From positions 677,189-741,188 of the forward strand of contig BPHJ01000001.1 in the NCBI GenBank assembly GCA_026003475.1: a DNA stretch of 64,000 nucleotides. The letters run 5' to 3'. The translations under genes were made by a program, and so were the position numbers. Each line of letters starts with the position of its first letter. Positions within the stretch are counted from its first letter, which is position 1. The notes under the pieces were generated by a model. The model made no database searches. It was not told the origin of the DNA and saw only the letters and a list, made by a program, of their open reading frames with translations. The stretch comes from Candidatus Kapaibacterium sp. GTDB lineage: Bacteria; Bacteroidota; Ignavibacteria; Kapaibacteriales; NICIL-2. Below are positions 33,943 to 43,132 of this stretch, in pieces.

Positions 33943-35865
33943 ATGTGTGGTATCGTCGGTATAGTTGAATACGCAGCAGCCGAACCGAGCATCACCGACC
34001 ACTTGCTCGGTCGTATGAGCGACCGGCTTGCCCATCGCGGTCCAGACGATGCGGGAACATGGGTGGCTCCGAATAGGCGGTGTGGACTGGGGTTCCGGCG
34101 GCTGGCAATCATTGACCTCTCGCCAGCGGGGCATCAGCCGATGACAACACCCGACGGACGCTACACGATCGTGTTCAATGGAGAGATTTACAACCACCGC
34201 GAGCTTCGGGCAGAACTGGAAGCTCTTGGGTATCGCTACCGTTCGCGGACGGATACCGAAACGATCCTGTATGGCTATGCAGCTTGGGGTGAGGGTGTGT
34301 TCGAGCGTATGCATGGGATGTGGGCGCTGGCGATATGGGACGACCACACCGGAGAGCTTGTCTGCGCGCGTGATCGCATCGGGAAGAAGCCATTCTACTG
34401 GTGGCACCGCGACGGCCGCTTCATCTTTGCGTCGGAAATCAAAGCGATTCTAGAGCATCCAGCTTGCACGCGAGAAGTGGAATGGGAAGAACTTCCCACC
34501 TACCTTTGCTTCTCAATGACGAGCCACGAGCGCACGCTCTTTCGGGGAATCGCGAAACTTCCCGCAGCACACCTGTTGCGCCTTCGTTCCAATGGGGAGC
34601 TTGAGCTGCGGCAGTATTGGGTACCGCGTTACCGTCCGGAGGTCGGCAAACTATCTCTGCCTGAGGCACAGGAAGAAATTCTTCGGCTACTCCGGCAAGC
34701 CATCGCCGATCGCATGATGAGCGATGTGCCCTTTGGTGTGTTCTTGAGTGGTGGACTCGATTCGAGCATCAACGTCGCATTGATGGCGGAGTTGATGGAT
34801 CGTCCGGTGGATACATTCACGGTTGGATTCCAAGGGTTAGAGCACTACAACGAGCACGCTTATGCTCGGCGAGTGAGCAAGCTTTTTGGTACTGCGCACC
34901 ATGAAGTGCTCATCACCGATCGTGATGCATTGCCGGTACTGGAGCAACTTGTTTGGCACGAGGACGAGCCCAATGGCGATCCGGTCTGCATACCACTCTT
35001 TTTTCTTGCCCAGTTGACGCGCGCATCGGGAACGATCGTTATTCAAGTCGGGGAGGGAAGCGATGAACAGTTCGTTGGCTATCCGTGGATGCTCCGAGAA
35101 TGGCGGCTGTGGCGGCGTTGGTGGCGCATGTACCAGAAGCTCCCGCAGCCATTGCGGCAGGCGCTCTACGTAATTGTCAAGCCGTTCTTCCAACAGCGAG
35201 GTGCCTACCGTGCGCTTGATTACGTTCGTCGTTCAGCAGCAAATGATCCGCTCTACTGGGGTGGTGGTGTTGACCTTGTGCCGGTTTACCTGGAGCTGCT
35301 TCTGACGCGGCAATGGGCCGAGCTTACCCAGCTCCCACGTCGGTACGCACAAAAGCTGCACGATCGAGCAGCAGCTGCTCTCCCCGATCCCACCCTGCTG
35401 CAGCAAATGGTCTGGTATGAATTCCAACACCGTTTGCCGGAGCTGTTGCTGATGCGCGTTGACAAGATCACCATGGCACATTCGGTCGAGGCACGCGTAC
35501 CGTTTTTGGATTACCGCTTAGTGGAGTTCACGCTGAATTTGCCCGACCATCTCCGGCTTCCCGACGGGAAAACGCCAAAGCTCCTCTTGAAGCGTGCTGC
35601 CGAGCGGATTCTGCCAGGCGACATCATCTATCGTCCGAAGCAAGGATTTGCTGCACCTGTTGACGTCTGGATGCGAACAGTTTGGCACGACTATGCAAAG
35701 CAGACAATCCTTGACTCGTACTTTGTTCGCAACGGCATCATCAGTCGCTTTGCAGTGCAGCATTTGTTTTATTTGCTCAAGCATAAACAGCAACGTCTGG
35801 GCAAGAGCATCTATGCTTTGCTGAACTTGACGCTCTGGCATCGGCGCTTTTTTGGTGATTGTTGA
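33943..35865 (+). CDS. asnB: asparagine synthase (glutamine-hydrolysing)
   Basis: A 640-residue AsnB. It starts MCGIVGIVEY, so Cys2 is the class II glutaminase nucleophile. The glutaminase domain includes LAHRGPDDAGTWV and FNGEIYNHRELRAELEALGY; the synthetase domain has the PP-loop FLSGGLDSSINVALMAEL. It converts aspartate, glutamine and ATP to asparagine. Length and domains are standard for the long bacterial form, which is often linked to exopolysaccharide or peptide pathways as well as primary metabolism. It starts two bases after the cytochrome-b-like gene. Confidence 0.93.
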   Translation: MCGIVGIVEYAAAEPSITDHLLGRMSDRLAHRGPDDAGTWVAPNRRCGLGFRRLAIIDLSPAGHQPMTTPDGRYTIVFNGEIYNHRELRAELEALGYRYRSRTDTETILYGYAAWGEGVFERMHGMWALAIWDDHTGELVCARDRIGKKPFYWWHRDGRFIFASEIKAILEHPACTREVEWEELPTYLCFSMTSHERTLFRGIAKLPAAHLLRLRSNGELELRQYWVPRYRPEVGKLSLPEAQEEILRLLRQAIADRMMSDVPFGVFLSGGLDSSINVALMAELMDRPVDTFTVGFQGLEHYNEHAYARRVSKLFGTAHHEVLITDRDALPVLEQLVWHEDEPNGDPVCIPLFFLAQLTRASGTIVIQVGEGSDEQFVGYPWMLREWRLWRRWWRMYQKLPQPLRQALYVIVKPFFQQRGAYRALDYVRRSAANDPLYWGGGVDLVPVYLELLLTRQWAELTQLPRRYAQKLHDRAAAALPDPTLLQQMVWYEFQHRLPELLLMRVDKITMAHSVEARVPFLDYRLVEFTLNLPDHLRLPDGKTPKLLLKRAAERILPGDIIYRPKQGFAAPVDVWMRTVWHDYAKQTILDSYFVRNGIISRFAVQHLFYLLKHKQQRLGKSIYALLNLTLWHRRFFGDC

Positions 35866-35884
35866 ACTCGTTTTGTGTGGTGCT

Positions 35885-37702
35885 ATGTACTCCATCGAAC
35901 AGCGCGACGAACAATTAGTCGGAACTCGTGCTGCGATCCGTTACCACTGTTACTTCGATCGAGCCGCGGAGCATCTGCTGCGTATCCGGATGGAAGTAGA
36001 TCTGCAAGCGGGGGAGGACGCAGTCGTCCTGGTGCTGCCCTCATGGGCACCAGGGAGCTATAAAATCCGCGACTTCATTACGCACGTCGGCAATCTCAGT
36101 GCGTACGACGATCGCTTTTGCCACTTACCTGTTGAGTGGATAGGGAAAAATCGTATCCGTATCGCAACGGGTGGCGCAGTGATGGTCGCCGTTGAATACG
36201 TGTTCTATGCCAATGAGCGAACCGTTCGGACAATGCATATCACCCGCTGGCGAGCATTCCTATTTCCGGTCAACTGCCTGTTTTACGTCGAGGGGCGTAC
36301 CGATGAAGTTCATCACGTCTTGCTCTACTACGATCGCTCTCAGTGGCGGGTGCTCACGACGGCGCTCTCGCCTGTTACTGTTGGTGATGCGGGAACAGAA
36401 CCAGTCGTGCTTGGTGCACTCAACTACGACATCCTTGCTGATTCTCCAACCGAGCTGGGGAATCACCTTGTCGCTACCTTCGAAGCGTATGGTGCACGGC
36501 ATGAAGTTGCACTCATCGCACCTGTTTCACTCAACATCGAGTGGCTTACCGAGCAGTGCAAAACAATTGTCCATACCGAAGCAGCAGTCTTCGGCGGAGT
36601 GCCCTATGACCGGTATGTGTTTTTCGTGTATGCGGGAACGAACCTGACCGGTGGCTTAGAGCATGCGCGGTGTTCGGTCAACATGTGCGACGTGCAGGCG
36701 CTCACAGATCTATCGAGGGCAAAGTCGTTGTTGGCCTTGCTGTGCCATGAGTACTTTCACGTCTGGAATATCAAGCGGATTCGCCCGCGTGAGTACGGAC
36801 CGTTCGACTACACTCGGGAAGTACACTCGCCCATGCTCTGGCTTGCCGAAGGGGTGACTTCGTACTACGACGATTTGTTTGCCTACCGAGCTGGGTTCTA
36901 CTCCCGTGAGGAATATCTCGATCTGCTTGCTCGCGACCATGTGGGGAAATTGCTTCGCGTTCCAGGCAGGCATGCGATGAGTGTGCGCGATTCGAGCTAT
37001 CTGGCATGGGTCAAGCTCTATGCACAGTCTCCCGATGGGCAGAACCGTTTCCCCTCATACTACCTCAAAGGCGGCGTGTTGTCGTGGTTGCTCGACGTGG
37101 CAATCATTTCAGACACCGATGGTGCGCGCCGTCTCGATGATGTTCTCCGGTTGCTGTGGGAGCACTATCGCCACCGGCCAGAAACTGGACTGACCGAGGA
37201 CGATGTGCTCAATGCCATTGAGGAAGTATCCTCCAAGCGTGTGCGGCAGCAGTTCTGGCATTGGCTGTCGAGCACCGACGATCCCGACATTGCAGCAGTG
37301 GTTGCGTCGTTGGGATTGGAATGGATAATTGCGCCAGTTCCGCACCAATCTGTGCTTGTTCCACCACCGCGGCGGGCTGGCCTCCAGCTGCGCAGTGAGG
37401 GCGGCCGTGTGTTCGTTGCATCGGTTGAAGATGGTTCGCCCGCTTCACGAGCGGGGATTGCCGTTGACGATGAGATCATCGCTGTTGATGGTGTTCGAGT
37501 TACATCACCCGAAGAATTCAGCCTTGTGAGTCAGTGCAGTGGTGATAGCGTGCAGCTCCTGGCAAGTTGTGATGGGAAGCTGTACACAACGATTCTGGGG
37601 CTCCCGCATGCCGAAGAGAGCTACTTGCGCATTGGTGCAGCACCATCGGATCGTGCGCAGCGCTTGCTATCACGGTGGCTTGAGCGTGCTATTGCACCGT
37701 AG
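35885..37702 (+). CDS. M61-family glycyl aminopeptidase with PDZ domain
   Basis: A 605-residue peptidase of family M61. The N-terminal beta domain (about 10-170) precedes the catalytic domain with the zinc motif HEYFH (about 288-292) in LLCHEYFHVWNIKRIRP and the downstream Glu ligand in MLWLAEGVTSYYDD. A PDZ domain (about 510-585) has the GSPASRAGIAVDDEIIAVDG carboxylate-binding loop. The family hydrolyses N-terminal Gly or Ala from peptides. No signal peptide is visible from ATG 35885, so it may act in the cytoplasm or use a non-classical route. The ORF could start earlier at a TTG but ATG is preferred; RBS-like sequence is weak. Confidence 0.88.
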   Translation: MYSIEQRDEQLVGTRAAIRYHCYFDRAAEHLLRIRMEVDLQAGEDAVVLVLPSWAPGSYKIRDFITHVGNLSAYDDRFCHLPVEWIGKNRIRIATGGAVMVAVEYVFYANERTVRTMHITRWRAFLFPVNCLFYVEGRTDEVHHVLLYYDRSQWRVLTTALSPVTVGDAGTEPVVLGALNYDILADSPTELGNHLVATFEAYGARHEVALIAPVSLNIEWLTEQCKTIVHTEAAVFGGVPYDRYVFFVYAGTNLTGGLEHARCSVNMCDVQALTDLSRAKSLLALLCHEYFHVWNIKRIRPREYGPFDYTREVHSPMLWLAEGVTSYYDDLFAYRAGFYSREEYLDLLARDHVGKLLRVPGRHAMSVRDSSYLAWVKLYAQSPDGQNRFPSYYLKGGVLSWLLDVAIISDTDGARRLDDVLRLLWEHYRHRPETGLTEDDVLNAIEEVSSKRVRQQFWHWLSSTDDPDIAAVVASLGLEWIIAPVPHQSVLVPPPRRAGLQLRSEGGRVFVASVEDGSPASRAGIAVDDEIIAVDGVRVTSPEEFSLVSQCSGDSVQLLASCDGKLYTTILGLPHAEESYLRIGAAPSDRAQRLLSRWLERAIAP

Positions 37703-37741
37703 GTGGTGAATGTTCTCGATTGTTGTTTTCACGATGTGTGT

Positions 37742-37749
37742 TATTTTGC
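37742..37749 (+). promoter_or_regulatory. -7-like promoter element before the second T9SS cargo
   Basis: TATTTTGC, one T short of TAnnTTTG, followed by G, 38 bases before ATG 37787. It is part of a group of TA-T-rich-TGCG boxes in this window and is tentative. Confidence 0.35.
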
Positions 37750-37786
37750 GCTACCGAATGATTGCTCACATTTTGGAGACACACTC

Positions 37787-39835
37787 ATGAAGCGCTTGAT
37801 TTGGTCTTTCGCGGTGGGACTCATTGCCGTCGTTGCAACGGCTGCTGGGGGTAATGGCGAGTTACGCTTGCAACCACCGGCTGATGGATTCCAACCACCA
37901 CTGTCACCGCGGGTTTGGCAATGCATGCCGCATGAGCAGTACGTGCCAGGGCCGCGTATCCAGCAGGCAAGTTATACCGTTTTCGATTCGTTGTTCAATG
38001 CATTCTCGTACTACGGGAGCAATCAAACCTGCGTGCTGTGGGAGCCGCAGACACAGACATTTTTGACGATCAAACGTGGGGCGCTACCACCATCGCCGGA
38101 TGTGACTGATAATGGGAACAACATTTTCCTTGTTTGGACCACCGATCAAGGCCAATCCTGGCGACGTGCTGGTCCTATCCTGGAGGGGACAAAAGGCGTT
38201 CTTGCCCCGAACGGTGCTCCCCGCTACCCGGCGTTAGCGCTGCTCTATGGTGACGCGCAAATTTCAACTTTGGATGCATCAGCCGTTGCGTACTTCTCGC
38301 CGGTGACTGATGGTTCAAACTGGAGTGGTCTTGCATGTGGCTACATTCCAATGACAGCAGGCTCGGTGCCGAATAATCTCTTCCTCGATAAGTATGATGA
38401 TGCAGCGCCGGATGGGAACCAGTATCTCCACTCCTATGGCACAACAGTGAATACAACGTCTTTCTCCCTCAATTCCGATGCAGTCTATGCGTTTGGTATG
38501 CTCTCCCTTTTCCCATCGCCGGCAGGGTCTGCACCAACAGCGCAGAACAATAACATTGGTCTTATCAAGGTGGATGTTTTCGGAATTGATCAGTTCATGC
38601 CGATGATTCCACCGCCACTCCGCTCGACCAACTTTGCTGATCCACAAAATGCAAATTCCCGTACCAGTTCGGAGATCGCTGTGGATATTGATGCAGAACA
38701 CAATCTCTACGCAGGGGTTTTCGGCCGATTCACAGCATCGGGGGATAATGATCCAAACCGCACGTCATTCGGCGTTGCAAAGTCAACCGATGGTGGTGCC
38801 ACCTGGAGTGAGCTCAATATTCTCCCGATGAGTGTCATTCAAGCTTATGCAGCCCAGGAAGGCGCTAATCCCGATTCATCTGGATTTACCTTTAGCTGGG
38901 CGTGGAACAACACCACCACCCGCGTTACTGCTGCAAAGGATTTCGTCGTGACTGGCGTGGATCAGTACAGCTTCGCGGCTCAATTCATGCTTGTTTCCGG
39001 CGGGCAAATTACCGGCATCCACTATGTTGAAGTGTACTACGCCAACGGTCAGTGGGGTATTCGCAAGATCGCTGATGCTACTCTATTTGAAGCGAACCAA
39101 CAGTGGGCCTTTGATAATGGCAGCGAGATATCGCCATCCCAACTTGGCTGCGAGTTGCAACTGTGCCGGACGGCCGACTATAGCACCGTTCTATTCAAGA
39201 CACTCGAAGCAAAGGTTGTGACGGTCAACAATATGGATTTTATCACCACCGACGTGGTTGTTGCCAAACGTTCTGTTGATGCGGGCCAGTGGGATGCTCT
39301 CCGCAATGCAACCGAGAGTCCTATCCTGGATCGCATTACATGGCTGCCAAAGGTTGTGCCGAATGGCTTGACCGCAGTACCGCTGTTGACGGTGCAGTCC
39401 GCAAATCGCAGCGGGACCGAATGGGATTATCTGTGGTCCAATCAGTTCTTGCTTGCCTCCGCCTCGCAAAGCCCAACCCCGGATGAAGTGTTGCGGTATC
39501 GCCAGTACGTGACGTACTCGCAGTTCGATTACGCAAGCCTTCCAGCCTGGAGTTCAGGCTCAAGTGTTGAATCGAATCCATCGCGCTCAACGATCACGCT
39601 ATCGCCGAATCCCACAAGTGAAAGCGTAACCGTTGCTCTTGATGCAGACGGCACTTCCCGTGGAGCAACACTTGCGCTTGTCAACATGCTTGGTGTGGTG
39701 GTCAAGTATGTAACGCTGACACCGGGTGAGTCCACCTACACGTTCACTGTTACGGATCTACCGAGCGGCGTCTATGCAGTCCGTTATCATTCGGGCGAGA
39801 CGACCGCAACGGCGACCATACGAATTGTTCGGTAA
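37787..39835 (+). CDS. secreted protein with Asp-box (BNR) repeats and T9SS type A sorting domain
   Basis: A 682-residue exported protein. Residues 1-19 are a signal peptide. Two Asp-box-like repeats are visible (VWTTDQGQSWRRAG and AKSTDGGATWSELN), which suggests a beta-propeller of the sialidase/BNR type. No sialidase catalytic residues are evident. The last 85 residues (ITLSPNPTSESVTVALDADG through DLPSGVYAVRYHSGE) match the T9SS type A sorting domain. Start ATG 37787 has GGAG nine bases upstream. It precedes the TonB-receptor gene on the same strand, 21 bases apart, and may be exported through the same surface system. Confidence 0.82.
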   Translation: MKRLIWSFAVGLIAVVATAAGGNGELRLQPPADGFQPPLSPRVWQCMPHEQYVPGPRIQQASYTVFDSLFNAFSYYGSNQTCVLWEPQTQTFLTIKRGALPPSPDVTDNGNNIFLVWTTDQGQSWRRAGPILEGTKGVLAPNGAPRYPALALLYGDAQISTLDASAVAYFSPVTDGSNWSGLACGYIPMTAGSVPNNLFLDKYDDAAPDGNQYLHSYGTTVNTTSFSLNSDAVYAFGMLSLFPSPAGSAPTAQNNNIGLIKVDVFGIDQFMPMIPPPLRSTNFADPQNANSRTSSEIAVDIDAEHNLYAGVFGRFTASGDNDPNRTSFGVAKSTDGGATWSELNILPMSVIQAYAAQEGANPDSSGFTFSWAWNNTTTRVTAAKDFVVTGVDQYSFAAQFMLVSGGQITGIHYVEVYYANGQWGIRKIADATLFEANQQWAFDNGSEISPSQLGCELQLCRTADYSTVLFKTLEAKVVTVNNMDFITTDVVVAKRSVDAGQWDALRNATESPILDRITWLPKVVPNGLTAVPLLTVQSANRSGTEWDYLWSNQFLLASASQSPTPDEVLRYRQYVTYSQFDYASLPAWSSGSSVESNPSRSTITLSPNPTSESVTVALDADGTSRGATLALVNMLGVVVKYVTLTPGESTYTFTVTDLPSGVYAVRYHSGETTATATIRIVR

Positions 39836-39856
39836 CACAAATAGGGCACCACTGCT

Positions 39857-42800
39857 ATGAAAATGTTTCTCTGTGTGCTAAGTATTGCTCTTGGTACAAC
39901 AGCACTCTGGGCGGGCACCAATGGAAACCTCACTGGTACGGTCAAAGACAAAGACGGCAAGCCCGTCCAAGGGGCTACCATTCGTGTGATGGGAACTGTT
40001 CGAGGTGCAAAAGCCAAGAGCAATGGTGAGTACCTGATCATCAATATTCCGGCAGGTACTTACACAATCAAGGTCACTGCCGTTGGGTACAAGGAAAAAA
40101 ATATCGAGGCTTCCATCCACGCCGATCAAACGACGACCCTCAACATCGTGCTCGAAAGTGCTGATGTGATGGGGAAGGAAGTTGTTGTGGAGTCCGCCCG
40201 TTTGAAGATGGTGGACGATAAAGCAGTTGGTATCACGCGTGGGGTGTCGGGTGACCAAATTCAGCGCACCACGCGGGAAACAGCCCAGCAGATTGCGCTC
40301 ACCCAGGCTGGCGTGCTTAGTACTGGTGGTGGGCTCTCGATCCGCGGTAGCCGTCCAACAGACACGCAAGTTCGTATTGATGGGCAAGATGTTTCAGACC
40401 AAATTACTGGTGGGTTCGGCGAAGCTGCTGCGGCTGCAGGGATTCAGTATGCTCCGACAGCGTCAGCATTTGCGACTGAAGAAGTGCAAGTCCTCACCGG
40501 GAACTTCAGCGCACAGTATGGAAATGCTATGGGTGGAGTTGTAAACCAAGTAGTCAAGACCGGAAAAACCGATGGGTATGAAGGCTTTCTCCGCTGGCGA
40601 ACCGACGTTCCATTCCTGTTCGGTACGGCAGGAAACGGATTGAAAGCGCTCGCACAGCAACAAGGGACGTACGAATTCGGCGTTGGTGGTCCGATACCGC
40701 TGCTTCAGCGCTCAACGTTCTTCGTCTCGACCAAATACGTCACCGAACAGTACCGTAATGCCGGGTTAGACGTTCGCGACCGTGCGGGCAACAGCATCGG
40801 ACAGTTGCCCGACAATACCTCGGCAGTACGCAACATCACCGGGCGACTTGCGTTCCAGTTTACCGACGACATCAAGCTCATCGTGGGCGGAACATGGGGA
40901 TTGACCAGTCTGGCGTTTGGAAACTGGGCATGGCTGTATGCCAACGCTCCCGCGATGCAACTGCGACCGAACCCCTCGACAGGACTCAACGATACCGTTG
41001 TGCTTTCTACGGTTCCAGAGCGCGTCGCGAAGGTTAATGCACTCAACAATTTCATCTACAGCTACTTTGCCCGCATTAACCACATCCTGAGCGAAACCAG
41101 TTTCTACGAGTTGACTCTCTCGTTCAACAACAACATCTCCGAAGACGGACGCCGCCGTATCTCACTGGGCGAAGGTTCGCTCATGCAAAATGGTTCGATC
41201 GTTGACCCATCGAAGGTATCAACGGCAATGCCAACCGACAACTTTTTCACGGGTTGGGATATTCTCAAACCTGCTGATGATTTTGTGCTCGATCGGTCGC
41301 GAGGAATTCAAGTTCCCAGGAACGGCTCACAGGGTGATAAAATCGTTGACTACTACGCTGAAACCTTCGGGACTGTTTATCTGGACAACGATCCTAACCG
41401 TCCGTTCTACACCCTAGTACCGAGCAACCTGACCGGATACGTCGAGGGCGGTGCTGATGTACAGGCATCGCTCAATCCGTATGGAATTACGGGCGCATTT
41501 TACACGCGTGGCAACGACGAGGGCGCAGTCAATCGTGGGTTCGAGTTCAAGAGTGCAAGCTTTTGGCAGATTGATGGGAACTATCAGCTCAACATCTTTG
41601 CCGGTGAATTCCGTCACTTGTTCAAGGCGGGAATCGATGCCCGCTACTACACTGTTCGTCGTTACTCCAATAGCCTTCCCTGGACCGGCAACCCCTTCTA
41701 CGATGTGTTCACCGACCAGTGGGGTGGAGACATCTACAGCCTCACCGAAGAGGAGCGTGCCGAAGGAAGCAAGCCGAAGAATGCAATCATTTCCGCGTTC
41801 TACGTGGAAGACCAGATTTCCTACAAGAACATCAACATCAATCCCGGCCTGCGGGTTGACATCTTCGACCCCAGCACAACCTTCCGAACCAATCCTGCAG
41901 ATGCAACATCCCCAGCTCGTACCACCGCTTCGATCAAGGTACAGCTCAATCCACGCTTGTACATCTCCTATCCCGTCGGGGAGCGGTCGTTCTTCTCGAT
42001 TGCCTACGGTTGGTACACTCAAGTGCCGCGTTTTGCATTGCTCTACAACAACACCGTTTCGGCGCTGACTCGGGGGAATAACATCGTCGGTAATCCCGAT
42101 CTTCGTCCAGAGAATGCCAAGCAGTACAATGTTGCCTACAACGTCCAGCTTTCGGACGACTATGCGCTCGACGTCCAAGCATTCTACAAGGACATCTACA
42201 GCTTGACCGGGCTTTCCTACATTCCGGACAATCGCTTCCCCTATGCTCTGTATTCCAACGGTGAGTACGGAAATGCCCGCGGTATCGAAATCACCTTCCG
42301 GAAGCGATTGACGGGTAACATTGGTTTCAATCTAAACTACACGCTCTCGTATGCACAAGGGACCTCCTCAAGCTCTGGTGCGAACTACAACGTCATTATT
42401 GCCGGTGCTGATCCCTACACCGGCGTCCGCCAATTTCCGCTGACAGAGTACCCTCTCGACTATGATCGTCGCCACCGATTCAATTACATTATTGATTTTG
42501 TCTGGGGCAAGGGCGAAGGTCCTTCCATCGGTGGTATCCACTTCCTGGAAAACGTTGCACTCAACTTTACCGGTCTGTTCCAAACAGGTGCGCCCTACAC
42601 ACGGCTCGATTTGCGTGGCAATCAGATCGGGGATTACAATGCCGAACGGCAGCCCTCGGTCTGGACAATGGACATGCGCTTGCAACGGACACTGCCACTT
42701 CGCGATCTCTTCGGCGATTCATTCGGCACCTCTGAGCTGATTTTCTTCCTCGATGTATTCAACTTACCAAATCTTACCGGTCCGATCTCGGTATATCCAC

Positions 42801-43096
42801 GCACGGCTGATCCCGATAACGACGGTGTCAGCTTGTATCGCCAGCCAGGGGACTTTCCAGCTGGACCGTGGTATGCAAAGGCCGATCCAGCTAATCCCTC
42901 AACGATTGCACAAAGCCAGTACGATCGCACTGGCCGGCGCCTCTATACAGAAACCGCAGACTTCAATCGCGATGGCATCGTGACGCAGCAGGAGCAGTAC
43001 CAATCGTATTTGCAGTATGTCAACGATGCCATGTCGCGCCGTCCGCGCTACCAGTTTCCGCGGACAGTGTTTTTCGGTGTGATGCTCCGTTTCTAA
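39857..43096 (+). CDS. TonB-dependent receptor-type outer-membrane protein with carboxypeptidase-like N-terminal domain
   Basis: A 1079-residue outer-membrane barrel. Residues 1-19 are a signal peptide. An Ig-like carboxypeptidase-regulatory domain follows (GNLTGTVKDKDGKPVQGATI and PAGTYTIKVTAVGYKEKNIE). The plug domain carries LSIRGSRPTDTQVRIDGQDV and FSAQYGNAMGGVVNQVVKTG. The barrel occupies the C-terminal two thirds and ends in Phe (GVMLRF). A TonB box is not obvious. Such proteins import ligands or, in SusC-like forms, pair with a surface partner; the ligand is unknown. Near residues 1035-1046 there is an EF-hand-like loop (DFNRDGIVTQQE). It leads a four-gene set with a giant secreted protein, PorV-like and GWxTD proteins. 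Confidence 0.88.
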   Translation: MKMFLCVLSIALGTTALWAGTNGNLTGTVKDKDGKPVQGATIRVMGTVRGAKAKSNGEYLIINIPAGTYTIKVTAVGYKEKNIEASIHADQTTTLNIVLESADVMGKEVVVESARLKMVDDKAVGITRGVSGDQIQRTTRETAQQIALTQAGVLSTGGGLSIRGSRPTDTQVRIDGQDVSDQITGGFGEAAAAAGIQYAPTASAFATEEVQVLTGNFSAQYGNAMGGVVNQVVKTGKTDGYEGFLRWRTDVPFLFGTAGNGLKALAQQQGTYEFGVGGPIPLLQRSTFFVSTKYVTEQYRNAGLDVRDRAGNSIGQLPDNTSAVRNITGRLAFQFTDDIKLIVGGTWGLTSLAFGNWAWLYANAPAMQLRPNPSTGLNDTVVLSTVPERVAKVNALNNFIYSYFARINHILSETSFYELTLSFNNNISEDGRRRISLGEGSLMQNGSIVDPSKVSTAMPTDNFFTGWDILKPADDFVLDRSRGIQVPRNGSQGDKIVDYYAETFGTVYLDNDPNRPFYTLVPSNLTGYVEGGADVQASLNPYGITGAFYTRGNDEGAVNRGFEFKSASFWQIDGNYQLNIFAGEFRHLFKAGIDARYYTVRRYSNSLPWTGNPFYDVFTDQWGGDIYSLTEEERAEGSKPKNAIISAFYVEDQISYKNININPGLRVDIFDPSTTFRTNPADATSPARTTASIKVQLNPRLYISYPVGERSFFSIAYGWYTQVPRFALLYNNTVSALTRGNNIVGNPDLRPENAKQYNVAYNVQLSDDYALDVQAFYKDIYSLTGLSYIPDNRFPYALYSNGEYGNARGIEITFRKRLTGNIGFNLNYTLSYAQGTSSSSGANYNVIIAGADPYTGVRQFPLTEYPLDYDRRHRFNYIIDFVWGKGEGPSIGGIHFLENVALNFTGLFQTGAPYTRLDLRGNQIGDYNAERQPSVWTMDMRLQRTLPLRDLFGDSFGTSELIFFLDVFNLPNLTGPISVYPRTADPDNDGVSLYRQPGDFPAGPWYAKADPANPSTIAQSQYDRTGRRLYTETADFNRDGIVTQQEQYQSYLQYVNDAMSRRPRYQFPRTVFFGVMLRF

Positions 43097-43132
43097 CCCT
43101 GATAGCAGTTGAACCTTTCTTTGATTGACCAG